A DNA stretch of 8,508 nt from JAMDCX01 sp049977145 (lineage in GTDB: Bacteria > Planctomycetota > Phycisphaerae > WQYP01), in contig JBMFGW010000132.1 of assembly GCA_049977145.1 (NCBI GenBank), forward strand, positions 1 to 8,508, written 5' to 3'. The position numbers and the translations under genes were made by a program. The notes beneath the pieces are model-generated. The model saw only the letters and a list, made by a program, of their open reading frames with translations, ran no database searches and had not been told where the DNA came from. Shown here one piece after another: positions 1 to 7,304 of the stretch (position 1 is the stretch's first letter; the number at the start of each line of letters is the position of its first letter).

Positions 1-2
1 AC

Positions 3-2417
3 ACCACGCTGGATGTGAAAACACGAGTCGGCCAGCAATATCCCACAAGAAGACCGGGAAAGCCGCCCTACGAAATCGTCCTTGAGGAATCGGCCATGCG
101 CGGTGACGGCACGGTATTCGCGGACCACGACGTTCATCGCCGGCTTCGCCAACAGGGCGTGCGGAATCCTGAAGGCGAATGGTTCGAATGTGAAGTAAAG
201 CGCGTCAAGGCGGCGGTGATCGCTCTGCGGACCGGTGAATTCAATGAGGAAAATCGGACACTGGATTTTACCATGCGCCCGGAGCAATCCGCCGCAGTCG
301 AAAAAACGGCAGCCTATTTCAGCAGTTTCCGCAGAGAAAATCAGGGTCAGCCGCCGCACTTTCTGTGGAATGCCAAAATGCGCTTCGGCAAAACCTTTGC
401 CGCGTACCAACTGGCCAGAAAATTGAAATGGCGGCGGGTGCTGGTGTTGACCTTCAAACCCGCAGTGCAAAGCGCCTGGGAATCGGACCTTACGCAGCAT
501 ATGGATTTCAAGGGATGGCAGTTTATCAAGCCCGGCGGCCTGACCTACGAAGCCGCGGATAAATCCAAACCGCTGGTCTGTTTCGGGTCCTTTCAAGATT
601 ATCTGGGGCATAATCCGAGCACCGGTGGCATCAAGACGAAAAACCGGTGGGTTCATGACACACATTGGGACTGCGTAATCCTGGATGAATACCACTATGG
701 CGCATGGCGGGAAGGCGCCAAGGAACTCTTTGCGGCTGAGGGTACACGGGAGCTTGAGCTTGGCGAGGGGCAGGGCATCGAAGATTTTGATGAAGCAATC
801 ATGCCGATCACAACTGGCGCGTATTTGTATCTCTCGGGTACTCCGTTCCGCGCAATTGCGTCCGGCGAGTTCATCGAAGAACAGGTCTATAACTGGACCT
901 ATTCTGATGAGCAACGGGCCAAGCAGGCATGGAAAGGCGGTTATAACCCATACGCCTGCCTGCCCCGTATGGTGCTGATGACCTACCAACTGCCGGACGC
1001 GATCCGGGAGATCGCCAAGCAGGGGGAATTCAATGAATTTGATTTGAACGTATTTTTCCTGGCCGAGGGCATGGGCGAGGATGCGGTATTCAAATATCAG
1101 GATGAGGTTCAAAAATGGCTGGATCTGATCCGCGGAGCCTTTCAAGGAACCAATGTTGATAACCTGAAACTGGGGGCCAAGAAACCGCCGATGCCCTTTT
1201 CCGATGTGCGGCTCCTGAACATCCTGTCGCACACGTTCTGGTTTCTGCCCAGCGTATCGTCCTGCCACGCCATGCAGAACCTGCTGGCGCAGAAGCAGAA
1301 TCGCTTCTACCATGATTACAAAATCGTGTTAGCCGCAGGAAGCGGCGCCGGGTTGGGCGTTAAGGCGCTGCCGCCCGTGCTCAAGGCCATGGGCGACCCG
1401 CTGAACACCAAAACCATTACCCTTTCCTGCGGCAAGCTGACCACCGGGGTGACGGTGCGACCATGGACCGGCATATTCATGTTGCGAAATTCTTCCAGCC
1501 CGGAAACCTATTTTCAGGCAGCCTTCCGCGTGCAGTCGCCCTGGACCGTGCGGAACCCGGACGGCAATTCCCCCAACGCCGAACTGATTGTCAAACAGGA
1601 ATGTTACGTATTTGACTTTGCACCGGAACGGGCGTTGCGGCAAATCGCCGATTACAGTTGCCGCTTGAACATTGATGAAAGCAATCCTGAAAAGAAGGTG
1701 GCAGAGTTCATCAGCTTCTTGCCCGTCCTGGCGTATGACGGCAGTTCGATGAAACAAATTGACGCTGCGGGGATTCTTGACATTGCCATGAGCGGTACCT
1801 CGGCCACACTGCTGGCACGGCGGTGGGAAAGCGCGTTGCTGGTGAATGTGGATAACGCGACCTTACAGCGGCTCATGGCCAGCGAAGCCGCCATGGAGGC
1901 CCTTAGTAATATTGAGGGCTTCCGCAATCTAAATCAGGAAATTGAAACCATCATCAATAAATCAGAGGCCATCAACAAGGCCCGCAAGGAAAAGAATGAC
2001 CAAGAAATGACGGACGCGGAAAAGCGAACGCTTTCAGCCGAGGAAAAGGAATATAAGAGCAAGCGTAAATTGATCCAGGAAAAGCTTATCAAGTTCGCCA
2101 CGCGTGTGCCGATTTTCATGTATCTCACGGACAACCGCGAACGCTGCCTCAAGGACGTTATCACGCACCTGGAGCCGGCACTTTTCAAGAAAGTGACAGG
2201 CCTATCCGTAAAGGATTTTGAGCTTCTGGTAAGTCTGGGCGTATTCAATAGCGCCCTGATGAATGACGCCGTATACAAATTCAAGCGCTACGAGGACGCC
2301 AGCCTCCAGTACATCGGCATCAACAGGCACGAAGGCGATGATGTCGGTCTTTATGACACCGTGCTGCGTGCCAAGGAATATCAGGATACATTCGAGAATG
2401 TGGTGAAGAAAGTGTAG
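3..2417 (+). CDS. GIY-YIG (T5orf172-like) / SF2 helicase restriction protein, 5' end missing
   Basis: This is an ATP-dependent helicase-nuclease of the restriction type. The frame is open to the left edge (TTLD precedes the GTG at 15), and the first 75 residues resemble the second half of a GIY-YIG/T5orf172 nuclease domain (RVGQQ, DHDVHRRL, GEWFEC), so the true start and the GIY-YIG strand lie outside the window. Numbering from the GTG, the helicase motifs are all present: RPEQ at 88-91, Walker A AKMRFGKT at 120-127, Walker B DEYH at 224-227, SGTPFR at 274-279, motif V-like KLTTGVTV at 474-481 and motif VI ETYFQAAFRVQSPW at 497-510. A charged, probably coiled segment lies at about 640-695. 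Members of this family often sit next to an Eco57I-type methyltransferase; if one exists here it would be to the left. The helicase assignment is firm, the N-terminal GIY-YIG assignment is likely, and the biological target is unknown. Confidence 0.88.
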   Translation, partial: TTLDVKTRVGQQYPTRRPGKPPYEIVLEESAMRGDGTVFADHDVHRRLRQQGVRNPEGEWFECEVKRVKAAVIALRTGEFNEENRTLDFTMRPEQSAAVEKTAAYFSSFRRENQGQPPHFLWNAKMRFGKTFAAYQLARKLKWRRVLVLTFKPAVQSAWESDLTQHMDFKGWQFIKPGGLTYEAADKSKPLVCFGSFQDYLGHNPSTGGIKTKNRWVHDTHWDCVILDEYHYGAWREGAKELFAAEGTRELELGEGQGIEDFDEAIMPITTGAYLYLSGTPFRAIASGEFIEEQVYNWTYSDEQRAKQAWKGGYNPYACLPRMVLMTYQLPDAIREIAKQGEFNEFDLNVFFLAEGMGEDAVFKYQDEVQKWLDLIRGAFQGTNVDNLKLGAKKPPMPFSDVRLLNILSHTFWFLPSVSSCHAMQNLLAQKQNRFYHDYKIVLAAGSGAGLGVKALPPVLKAMGDPLNTKTITLSCGKLTTGVTVRPWTGIFMLRNSSSPETYFQAAFRVQSPWTVRNPDGNSPNAELIVKQECYVFDFAPERALRQIADYSCRLNIDESNPEKKVAEFISFLPVLAYDGSSMKQIDAAGILDIAMSGTSATLLARRWESALLVNVDNATLQRLMASEAAMEALSNIEGFRNLNQEIETIINKSEAINKARKEKNDQEMTDAEKRTLSAEEKEYKSKRKLIQEKLIKFATRVPIFMYLTDNRERCLKDVITHLEPALFKKVTGLSVKDFELLVSLGVFNSALMNDAVYKFKRYEDASLQYIGINRHEGDDVGLYDTVLRAKEYQDTFENVVKKV

Positions 2418-2528
2418 CAGCGCCGCGCGGCCGCTTTCCGCAGTCGGCAACCAAATGTTGTAACACTCGTCAGAAGCCAGAACTATCAGTCACCCACCAC
2501 ACTGGCCACAAAACGACAACTTAAATCG

Positions 2529-2557
2529 TTGGCACACCGCCGATAGGTTGGTAGAAT
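2529..2557 (+). promoter_or_regulatory. Sigma70-type promoter of the GmrSD gene, predicted leaderless
   Basis: TTGGCA at 2529-2534 (5 of 6 matches to TTGACA) is followed after exactly 17 bases by TAGAAT at 2552-2557 (5 of 6 to TATAAT). Transcription would begin about 7 bases further on, at 2564-2566, which is the A of the ATG at 2566. The ATG has no Shine-Dalgarno sequence at normal distance, which agrees with a leaderless transcript. The match is visible in sequence; transcription is inferred. Confidence 0.5.
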
Positions 2558-2565
2558 ATTTGGCA

Positions 2566-4656
2566 ATGAAAGCTACTGAAGCCAAACTCCTTGAATTTCT
2601 CAAAAAATCGCCTCAATTTGTCATTCCCATATACCAACGCACGTATAGCTGGAACGAACGCGAGTGCCGCCAGCTTTGGGACGACATTTTGCGGACAGGC
2701 CGCGACGACAACGTGTCGGCGCACTTTATTGGCTCGATTGTGTATGTTGAGAAAGGCCTGTATTCAGTGTCGAGCCAATCGCCACTTCTCGTGATTGATG
2801 GTCAGCAGCGGCTGACGACCGTAACCCTTTTGATTGAAGCTCTTGCCCGCAGTTTAGGCGAAAGCGAACCACTGGACGGATTCTCGCCAATAAAGCTCCG
2901 CAGTTATTATCTTCTGAACCCTCTGGAAGAAGCTGAGCGGAAATACAAATTGATCCTCTCCCAGACCGACAAATCCTCGCTCATCGCATTACTGAACCAG
3001 GAACCAAAGCCAAGCAGGCATTCGTTGCGAGTGGAGGAGAATTTTAAGTTCTTCCTTGCTCGCGTGACTGAGGCGAAGGATGACTTAGTGGCGCTTTGCA
3101 AAGGGCTGGCCAAACTTGTTATTGTGGACATTTCGCTCAATCGAGACCAGGACAACCCCCAACTCATTTTTGAGAGCATGAACTCAACAGGTCGTGAACT
3201 GACGCAGGCCGACCTTATCCGCAATTTCATTTTGATGAGACTTGAGCCACCGCTTCAAACAAAACTTTATGAAAAGTATTGGCGTCCGATGGAAGTGGAT
3301 TTTGGCCAAGAGGCCTACGCCACGCATTTTGATGCTTTCATGCGACATTATCTGACTTTCAAAACTGGCGATATCCCCAATGTTCACGAAGTCTATGATG
3401 CGTTCAAGCAATATGCGCGCTCACCCAAGGTTTCGGGCGTCGAGGGGCTGGTGGCCGACGTTCGTGCATTCGCTGGCTACTATTGCGCAATGGCCCTTGG
3501 GGCGGAGAAGGATGCCGAGATCAAAACCGCCTTCCATGACTTGCGAGAACTCAAGGTGGATGTAGCCTATCCGTTCCTGCTGGAACTTTACCACGACCAT
3601 GTCAATGGAATTCTGGGCCGGGACGAATTGCTCCAAGTGGTGCGCTTGGTGGAGAGTTACGTGTTTCGGCGGGCGGTGTGTGCGATTCCAACAAACTCAC
3701 TCAACAAAACCTTTGCATTGTTTGGTCGCTCGCTAAAGAAAGATCGCTACGTCGAAAGTATCCTCGCCAGCTTCCTCCTCCTCCCATCGTACCGCCGGTT
3801 TCCCGATGACAAGGAGTTCAAACGTGAGCTTCCGCTCAGGGATCTCTACAACTTTCCTCGCCGGAGTTACTGGCTCCGCCGACTGGAAAATCACGACCGC
3901 AAGGAGCATGTACCAGTAGACGAATATACCATCGAGCATATCATGCCACAGAAGGATCAACTGACTGCTGAATGGAAAAAGGAGCTTGGTGAGGAATGGG
4001 AACGAATTCATCAGACATATCTCCACACCCTCGGAAATCTGACGCTCACCGGTTATAATTCGCAATATGGCTACAAACCTTTCGCTGAAAAGCGTGACAT
4101 GAAAGGCGGCTTCAAGGAAAGTCCGTTACGCATGAATCAAGGTCTCGGTCAACTTGACCATTGGAACGAAGACACCATTCGCGCCCGCGCGGAGAAACTC
4201 GCTGGGCAGGCAGTCAAAGTGTGGCCCACGCCCATGCTCGATGCAACCGTGCTTGATGCGTATAAACCGCAGCCGACCTCCAGCGGATTTAATATCGAAG
4301 ACCACCCACACTTGGCATCGACCTCCCTCCGACCAGTCTTTGAAGCGTTCCACAAGGAAGTGCTGGCACTTGATCCCTGTGTGAAGGAGGAGTTCCTGAA
4401 ACTTTACGTTGCCTACAAGGCGGAAACCAACTTTGTGGATGTGGTGCCCCAAACCAAGAGGCTGCGGCTCGCACTCAATCTCGCCTTTCACGAAATCGAT
4501 GACCCAAAAGGAATCTGCAAGGACGTAACCAACATTGGCCGCTGGGGAAACGGCGATGTGGAAGTCGGATTGTCTTCTATTGAAGAATTGCCATACGTCA
4601 TGGGGTTGGTTCGTCAGTCATTTGAGAAGCAGATGGGGGCCGAGACAAATCCTTGA
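2566..4656 (+). CDS. GmrSD-family restriction endonuclease (DUF262-DUF1524-DUF5655)
   Basis: This 696-residue protein belongs to the GmrS/GmrD-like single-chain nucleases. In the known family, the DUF262 half binds or hydrolyses nucleotides and the DUF1524 half is an HNH-type nuclease; characterised members cut modified phage DNA (type IV restriction). DUF262 is marked by PIYQRTYSW at 21-29, IDGQQRLTT at 77-85 and the FESMNSTGRELTQADLIRN block at 202-220. DUF1524 is marked by YTIEHIMPQ at 454-462 with the candidate catalytic His458, and LGNLTLTGYNSQYG at 489-502. A C-terminal module at about 590-690 resembles DUF5655. I chose the ATG at 2566 because homologues begin MKAT-x-A-x-LL-x-FL and the promoter places the transcript start there; a TTG at 2548 would add six residues. 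It lies 148 bases after the helicase gene and appears intact. Which DNA modification it recognises cannot be told. Confidence 0.9.
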   Translation: MKATEAKLLEFLKKSPQFVIPIYQRTYSWNERECRQLWDDILRTGRDDNVSAHFIGSIVYVEKGLYSVSSQSPLLVIDGQQRLTTVTLLIEALARSLGESEPLDGFSPIKLRSYYLLNPLEEAERKYKLILSQTDKSSLIALLNQEPKPSRHSLRVEENFKFFLARVTEAKDDLVALCKGLAKLVIVDISLNRDQDNPQLIFESMNSTGRELTQADLIRNFILMRLEPPLQTKLYEKYWRPMEVDFGQEAYATHFDAFMRHYLTFKTGDIPNVHEVYDAFKQYARSPKVSGVEGLVADVRAFAGYYCAMALGAEKDAEIKTAFHDLRELKVDVAYPFLLELYHDHVNGILGRDELLQVVRLVESYVFRRAVCAIPTNSLNKTFALFGRSLKKDRYVESILASFLLLPSYRRFPDDKEFKRELPLRDLYNFPRRSYWLRRLENHDRKEHVPVDEYTIEHIMPQKDQLTAEWKKELGEEWERIHQTYLHTLGNLTLTGYNSQYGYKPFAEKRDMKGGFKESPLRMNQGLGQLDHWNEDTIRARAEKLAGQAVKVWPTPMLDATVLDAYKPQPTSSGFNIEDHPHLASTSLRPVFEAFHKEVLALDPCVKEEFLKLYVAYKAETNFVDVVPQTKRLRLALNLAFHEIDDPKGICKDVTNIGRWGNGDVEVGLSSIEELPYVMGLVRQSFEKQMGAETNP

Positions 4657-4766
4657 AGCCACCCTTCGTTTCTATCGCCAGCGGGCGCGAAAATTCAAAG
4701 TGCAACCGTCAGAAATAACGTCTCGGAGCAGGTGCGGATGCCTTTGCGCAAAAACGTGTAAAGCTG

Positions 4767-4794
4767 TTGCAAGTCGACGGCAATCGGCTATGAT
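4767..4794 (+). promoter_or_regulatory. Candidate promoter of the methyltransferase gene
   Basis: TTGCAA at 4767-4772 (4 of 6 to TTGACA), a 16-base spacer and TATGAT at 4789-4794 (5 of 6 to TATAAT) lie in the 184-base gap before the methyltransferase. Transcription would start near 4801, leaving a leader of about 40 bases that includes the weak ribosome-binding sequence AGAG at 4829-4832. The -35 match is poor, so this is a candidate only. Confidence 0.35.
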
Positions 4795-4840
4795 CGTTCG
4801 TGCTAAGTTAGGTAGGCGATCTAATACAGAGAGTGATTAA

Positions 4841-5755
4841 ATGAGCCTGAGAATTCAAAATACTCCGCAAGCGTTCCCCTACCAAGGCAGCAAACGCAAG
4901 CTTGCGCCCGCAATCATCAAATTCATTCCGGAATCAGCACACCGACTGGTCGAACCCTTTGCCGGTTCTGCCGCAATCTCCGTTGCCGCCGCATTCGCAG
5001 GAAGCGTAAACGAATTTTGGCTCAACGATGCCCACGCGGCGCTGATGTGCCTCTGGCACCGGATTATCCATGATCCGGATGGGTTGGCCCTCGATTATAT
5101 GACCCTGTGGCAGTCCCAGATCGGCCGGGAAAGAGATTTCTACAATCAAGTGAGGTCGGACTTCAACGCTTCACAGAAGCCGGAACTATTGCTATTTCTA
5201 CTTGCCCGATGTGTGAAGGCTGCGATTCGGTACAATCGCCGGGGCGAGTTCAACAATAGTCCCGACCATCGGCGCAAAGGAATGAAGCCCGGTACGATGC
5301 GGGAGACCCTTCGAATCGTCTCCGAGGCATTAGGGCGCGGCACAAAGTTGACATCATCTGACTACAAGCAGGTTCTGGCCAAGACAACTGGGAGTGACTT
5401 TGTTTTCATGGACCCTCCATACCAGGGCGTCGCCAAGCAGCGGGACAACCGCTATATATCGGGTGTTGATTTTGATGAGTTCGTCTGTGAGCTGGAATCT
5501 TTGAACAAGCGGGAGATTCCCTTTGCCGTGAGCTATGATGGTCGCACCGGCGATAAGATTCACGGCCAAAAACTGCCGGATCATTTGCAGTTGTATCATG
5601 TGGAAATGCTGGTTGGGCGTTCCACGCAGGCTACACTTCTTGGACGTTCAGAAGATACCTTCGAATCGGTCTATATTTCCCATTACGCGCAAGTGGCGCA
5701 ACGAGCACGAGCGAGGCCGGTCAAGTCCAGATCCACGGAATTGTTGTTTGCCTAA
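4841..5755 (+). CDS. D12-class (Dam-like) adenine-N6 DNA methyltransferase
   Basis: This 304-residue enzyme would transfer a methyl group from S-adenosylmethionine to the N6 of adenine in a short DNA site, protecting host DNA from its partner nuclease. The alpha-class (D12/Dam) order is visible: FPYQGSKRKL at 12-21 (motif X, before motif I), EPFAGSAA at 38-45 (motif I, SAM binding), the Dam-like RYNRRGEFN at 130-138, the catalytic DPPY at 191-194 (motif IV) and SYDG at 231-234. Length suits the family and no lesion is seen. The ATG at 4841 starts just upstream of motif X and has a weak AGAG about 8 bases before it. It converges with the HNH endonuclease gene, the stop codons overlapping by 4 bases, which marks the two as a type II restriction-modification pair. 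Target sequence is unknown; GATC is only a guess from the class. Confidence 0.93.
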   Translation: MSLRIQNTPQAFPYQGSKRKLAPAIIKFIPESAHRLVEPFAGSAAISVAAAFAGSVNEFWLNDAHAALMCLWHRIIHDPDGLALDYMTLWQSQIGRERDFYNQVRSDFNASQKPELLLFLLARCVKAAIRYNRRGEFNNSPDHRRKGMKPGTMRETLRIVSEALGRGTKLTSSDYKQVLAKTTGSDFVFMDPPYQGVAKQRDNRYISGVDFDEFVCELESLNKREIPFAVSYDGRTGDKIHGQKLPDHLQLYHVEMLVGRSTQATLLGRSEDTFESVYISHYAQVAQRARARPVKSRSTELLFA

Positions 5756-6255
5756 TGTCTGATTTTGCCCCGCAGAGTCTCCTTGATGAATAGCGGAAGA
5801 CTTTTTTTATAATTCCGGGCCAGTTCTAACAGCGCTTCGTAATCACTTATCTCGTCGCCGACCCAGATGGCCTCGATCCGACGTTTCTTTTCCATGGCAA
5901 TGTGATCATAATTTTCCGGTGAGGCCCAGAAGCATCGCCGACAGAGTGCCGGATTCTTCGTTTTCATCCAATTCTCGCAATGCTCACAGGACCAGTTTTT
6001 TTGCCGCTGAACCGGCAACGATATCAACATAAAATCGCCGGGGTTGTCCGCAGGGGCACCGGTATCCCCGGAAATTTGATACGGAACCCGGTGGTCGACC
6101 GAAAGGTAGCGTGGCTCAAAACGCTCGCCGGTGATTGCACAACAACTGTTTTGCGCACCGATCATTTTTAGCTTGAAGGCCTTTGAAAATACCCTTCTCC
6201 CTCCATTCTTGTGCTCTTCAACATCGTCAGGATTCCCGAATCGATAAAGGGCCAC
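5752..6255 (-). CDS. HNH restriction endonuclease, catalytic C-terminal part of a broken gene
   Basis: This frame encodes the nuclease domain of the restriction partner of the convergent methyltransferase. Counting from a GTG at 6255, CCAITGE at 38-44 starts the beta-beta-alpha metal region, DHRVPYQISGD at 54-64 carries the likely catalytic His55, and QRQKNWSCEHC at 83-93 carries the HNH asparagine (Asn87). CEHC at 90-93 and CRRC at 105-108 form a probable four-cysteine zinc site. The GTG is only the first available start: the frame continues upstream as KGPDGRS before it, which reads as protein joined to the winged-helix fragment at 6303..6470. GGAG sits one base before the GTG, too close for normal initiation. 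I infer that the original protein was about 239 residues and that this is its larger remnant. If translated alone it would lack its DNA-recognition domain. The recognition site is unknown. Confidence 0.75.
   Translation of the reverse strand: MALYRFGNPDDVEEHKNGGRRVFSKAFKLKMIGAQNSCCAITGERFEPRYLSVDHRVPYQISGDTGAPADNPGDFMLISLPVQRQKNWSCEHCENWMKTKNPALCRRCFWASPENYDHIAMEKKRRIEAIWVGDEISDYEALLELARNYKKSLPLFIKETLRGKIRH
5776..5808 (+). terminator. Possible rho-independent terminator after the methyltransferase
   Basis: AGTCT at 5776-5780 can pair with AGACT at 5798-5802, extended by CC/GG across a one-base bulge. The loop is about 12 bases, and T's fill 5802-5808. It starts about 20 bases after the methyltransferase stop, the expected place. 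The stem is short and AT-leaning, and it lies inside the coding sequence of the convergent endonuclease (the AAA/AAG lysine codons near its end), so the resemblance may be accidental. Confidence 0.3.
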
Positions 6256-6302
6256 ACTCCGCCCGTCCGGCCCCTTATGCGGTCGGTCACCAAGGGGATG
6301 CC

Positions 6303-6470
6303 TTACTCCCTCACATCACGAGCCGCCCGCGGTGGATGGTTATAACCATACTGATCCTTAAGTTCCTGGCTCGTTACAAACCCGTGCTTAATAATATGAT
6401 TGACCACCGCCAATGGGCGCTTTCCGCGAACCTTGTTCAGTTGCTCCAGAATCCTCGGGGCGATCTTCAT
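6303..6470 (-). pseudogene. N-terminal winged-helix fragment of the HNH endonuclease
   Basis: An ATG at 6470 opens a 55-codon frame that ends at TAA (6305-6303). Its product (MKIAPRILEQLNKVRGKRPL... then VNHIIKHGFVTSQELK and GYNHPPRAARDVRE) looks like the helix-turn-helix N-terminus found on HNH endonucleases of this type. Reading on past the TAA in the same frame gives GIPLVTDRI, the expected continuation. The frame then has to shift by one base at about 6272-6281 to continue as KGPDGRSVALYRFG into the HNH frame. Adding one base in the ATAAGGGG stretch (6278-6271) restores the join. The gene therefore carries two separate lesions, a nonsense codon and a one-base loss, about 30 bases apart. 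An in-frame TAG lies 12 bases before the ATG, supporting that start. No good ribosome-binding site is seen. Homology is from recalled family patterns, not a search. Confidence 0.72.
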
Positions 6471-6918
6471 GCTAAGAGACTAACATGTGCTGATCCATCC
6501 GGCCAGTTGTGCACGCCCCCGCTTTGGCCAAGGCGGATGAGAAAAATCGGAATCGCCGTTGGTTCACATCAGTTTCCTACCGGGAAAATAGCTGCTGGAT
6601 CGCACCACTATCCATTGCTCGTCCACAAAATCTGGGCACACCGCGCCGCCATCAGCCAAACCTTCCTGCAAAGATTCCCCGCCGCAACGCTCCTCCATCC
6701 ATTAGCTCTACTGCTCAACGCACTCCTGATCAACTGCTCTGCGGCAACAGCCGCCGCACCGCGTCTTATTACCCATTGAGCGTAGCGCCTCCCCCGTGGT
6801 TTCGTGTCTGTGGTGAACCCTCTCCGTCGTATCCACGTCACCAGTGCCATCCGTGGTTAATAGAGCCTCGGTGACCTCTGAGTTCTCTGTGGCTAACCGT
6901 CGTAGCTATTCGTCGTAA
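6471..6918. other. Gene-free stretch with no recognised function
   Basis: I find no credible gene here; open frames on both strands lack recognisable motifs. It contains an imperfect 18-base palindrome centred on GGCC at 6519-6536 and, at 6801-6817, TTCGTGTCTGTGGTGAA, a degenerate piece of the repeat unit found at 7080..7245. This stretch also includes whatever promoter drove the endonuclease; I could not pick one out. Confidence 0.5.
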
Positions 6919-6948
6919 AATCTGTGCCAATCTGTGGAAATCTGTGGA
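6919..6948. repeat. Three tandem 10-base repeats
   Basis: AATCTGTGCC, AATCTGTGGA and AATCTGTGGA stand head to tail. The unit recurs singly in nearby repeats (for example AAATCTGTGC at about 7034-7043), so it may be a building block of the wider repeat family. Confidence 0.8.
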
Positions 6949-6954
6949 TAAAAC

Positions 6955-7050
6955 AACTCTGTGCCACAATCCATCCAATTCTTCGCAGCGTGCAAAGATT
7001 TTTTAGTAGCGCCTTTCGGCACAGTTTTCCAAAAATCTGTGCTCCGTGGT
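6955..7050. repeat. Long direct repeat B, copy 1, with inverted-repeat ends
   Basis: This ~96-base sequence recurs at 8210..8304, differing at roughly one base in seven by eye. CTGTGCC at 6959-6965 and GGCACAG at 7018-7024 form a 7-base inverted repeat that is kept in both copies, bounding a 66-base core that contains CAAAGATTTTTTAGTAGCG. It does not look like a protein-coding segment. It could be a small non-autonomous mobile element or a folded structural repeat; no target-site duplication was established. Confidence 0.75.
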
Positions 7051-7079
7051 CGCGTTTTGGTATCTCCGCGACTCCGCGT

Positions 7080-7245
7080 GACATTTTGGTTGCGGCGCAG
7101 CCGCGCCAAGGCCAATAATCTCTTGTCTCCTGAAAACCGAAAACCGAAAACTAAAAACCTATCTTCGTGTCGTTGTGGTGAATATTCGTCGTGGTCGTCG
7201 TAACGTCCCGTCTTTGCGTTCTTGTGTTCCTTTGCGGTTCCCCCC
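7080..7245. repeat. Long direct repeat A, copy 1
   Basis: A ~166-base unit starting GACATTTTGGTTGCGGCG, followed by the hairpin-forming GGCGC-AGCC-GCGCC (7094-7107), a GAAAACCGAAAACCGAAAAC tract, then TGTGGTGAATATTCGTCG and a GTCTTTGCGTTCTTG segment ending in a run of C's. It is repeated 225 bases later at 7305 with about 90% identity by eye. The right half recurs alone near 8131 and 8370. Confidence 0.85.
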
Positions 7246-7255
7246 GTTGTTCCTC

Positions 7256-7290
7256 GTTGGTCGTTAGTCGTTGGTCGTTGATCATTGACG
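7256..7290. repeat. Heptamer array 1
   Basis: Five head-to-tail heptamers: GTTGGTC, GTTAGTC, GTTGGTC, GTTGATC, ATTGACG. A sixth, GTTGTTC at 7246-7252, is offset by three bases. The array fills the spacer between the two long copies of repeat A. Confidence 0.8.
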
Positions 7291-7304
7291 CTCCCTGTGG
7301 ATAA

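Noticed and set aside
1329..1757. 142-codon minus-strand frame inside the helicase gene
   Set aside because: Antisense shadow of a well-supported gene with conserved motifs.
2422..2434. GC-rich palindromic run after the helicase gene as a terminator
   Set aside because: GCCGCGCGGC has no loop and only a short TTT follows, so a rho-independent terminator is not supported.
4535..4840. 101-codon plus-strand frame ending just before the methyltransferase ATG
   Set aside because: Begins inside the GmrSD gene in another frame, and its sequence is arginine- and serine-rich as in typical shadow frames.
6336..6349. Perfect 14-base palindrome ATGGTTATAACCAT upstream of the HNH fragment, first considered as an operator
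   Set aside because: It lies within the coding sequence of the winged-helix fragment (codons for YGYNH), so its symmetry is probably accidental.
6183..6779. 198-codon plus-strand open frame
   Set aside because: Overlaps the broken endonuclease antisense and then repeat-like DNA; no motif and no ribosome-binding site.
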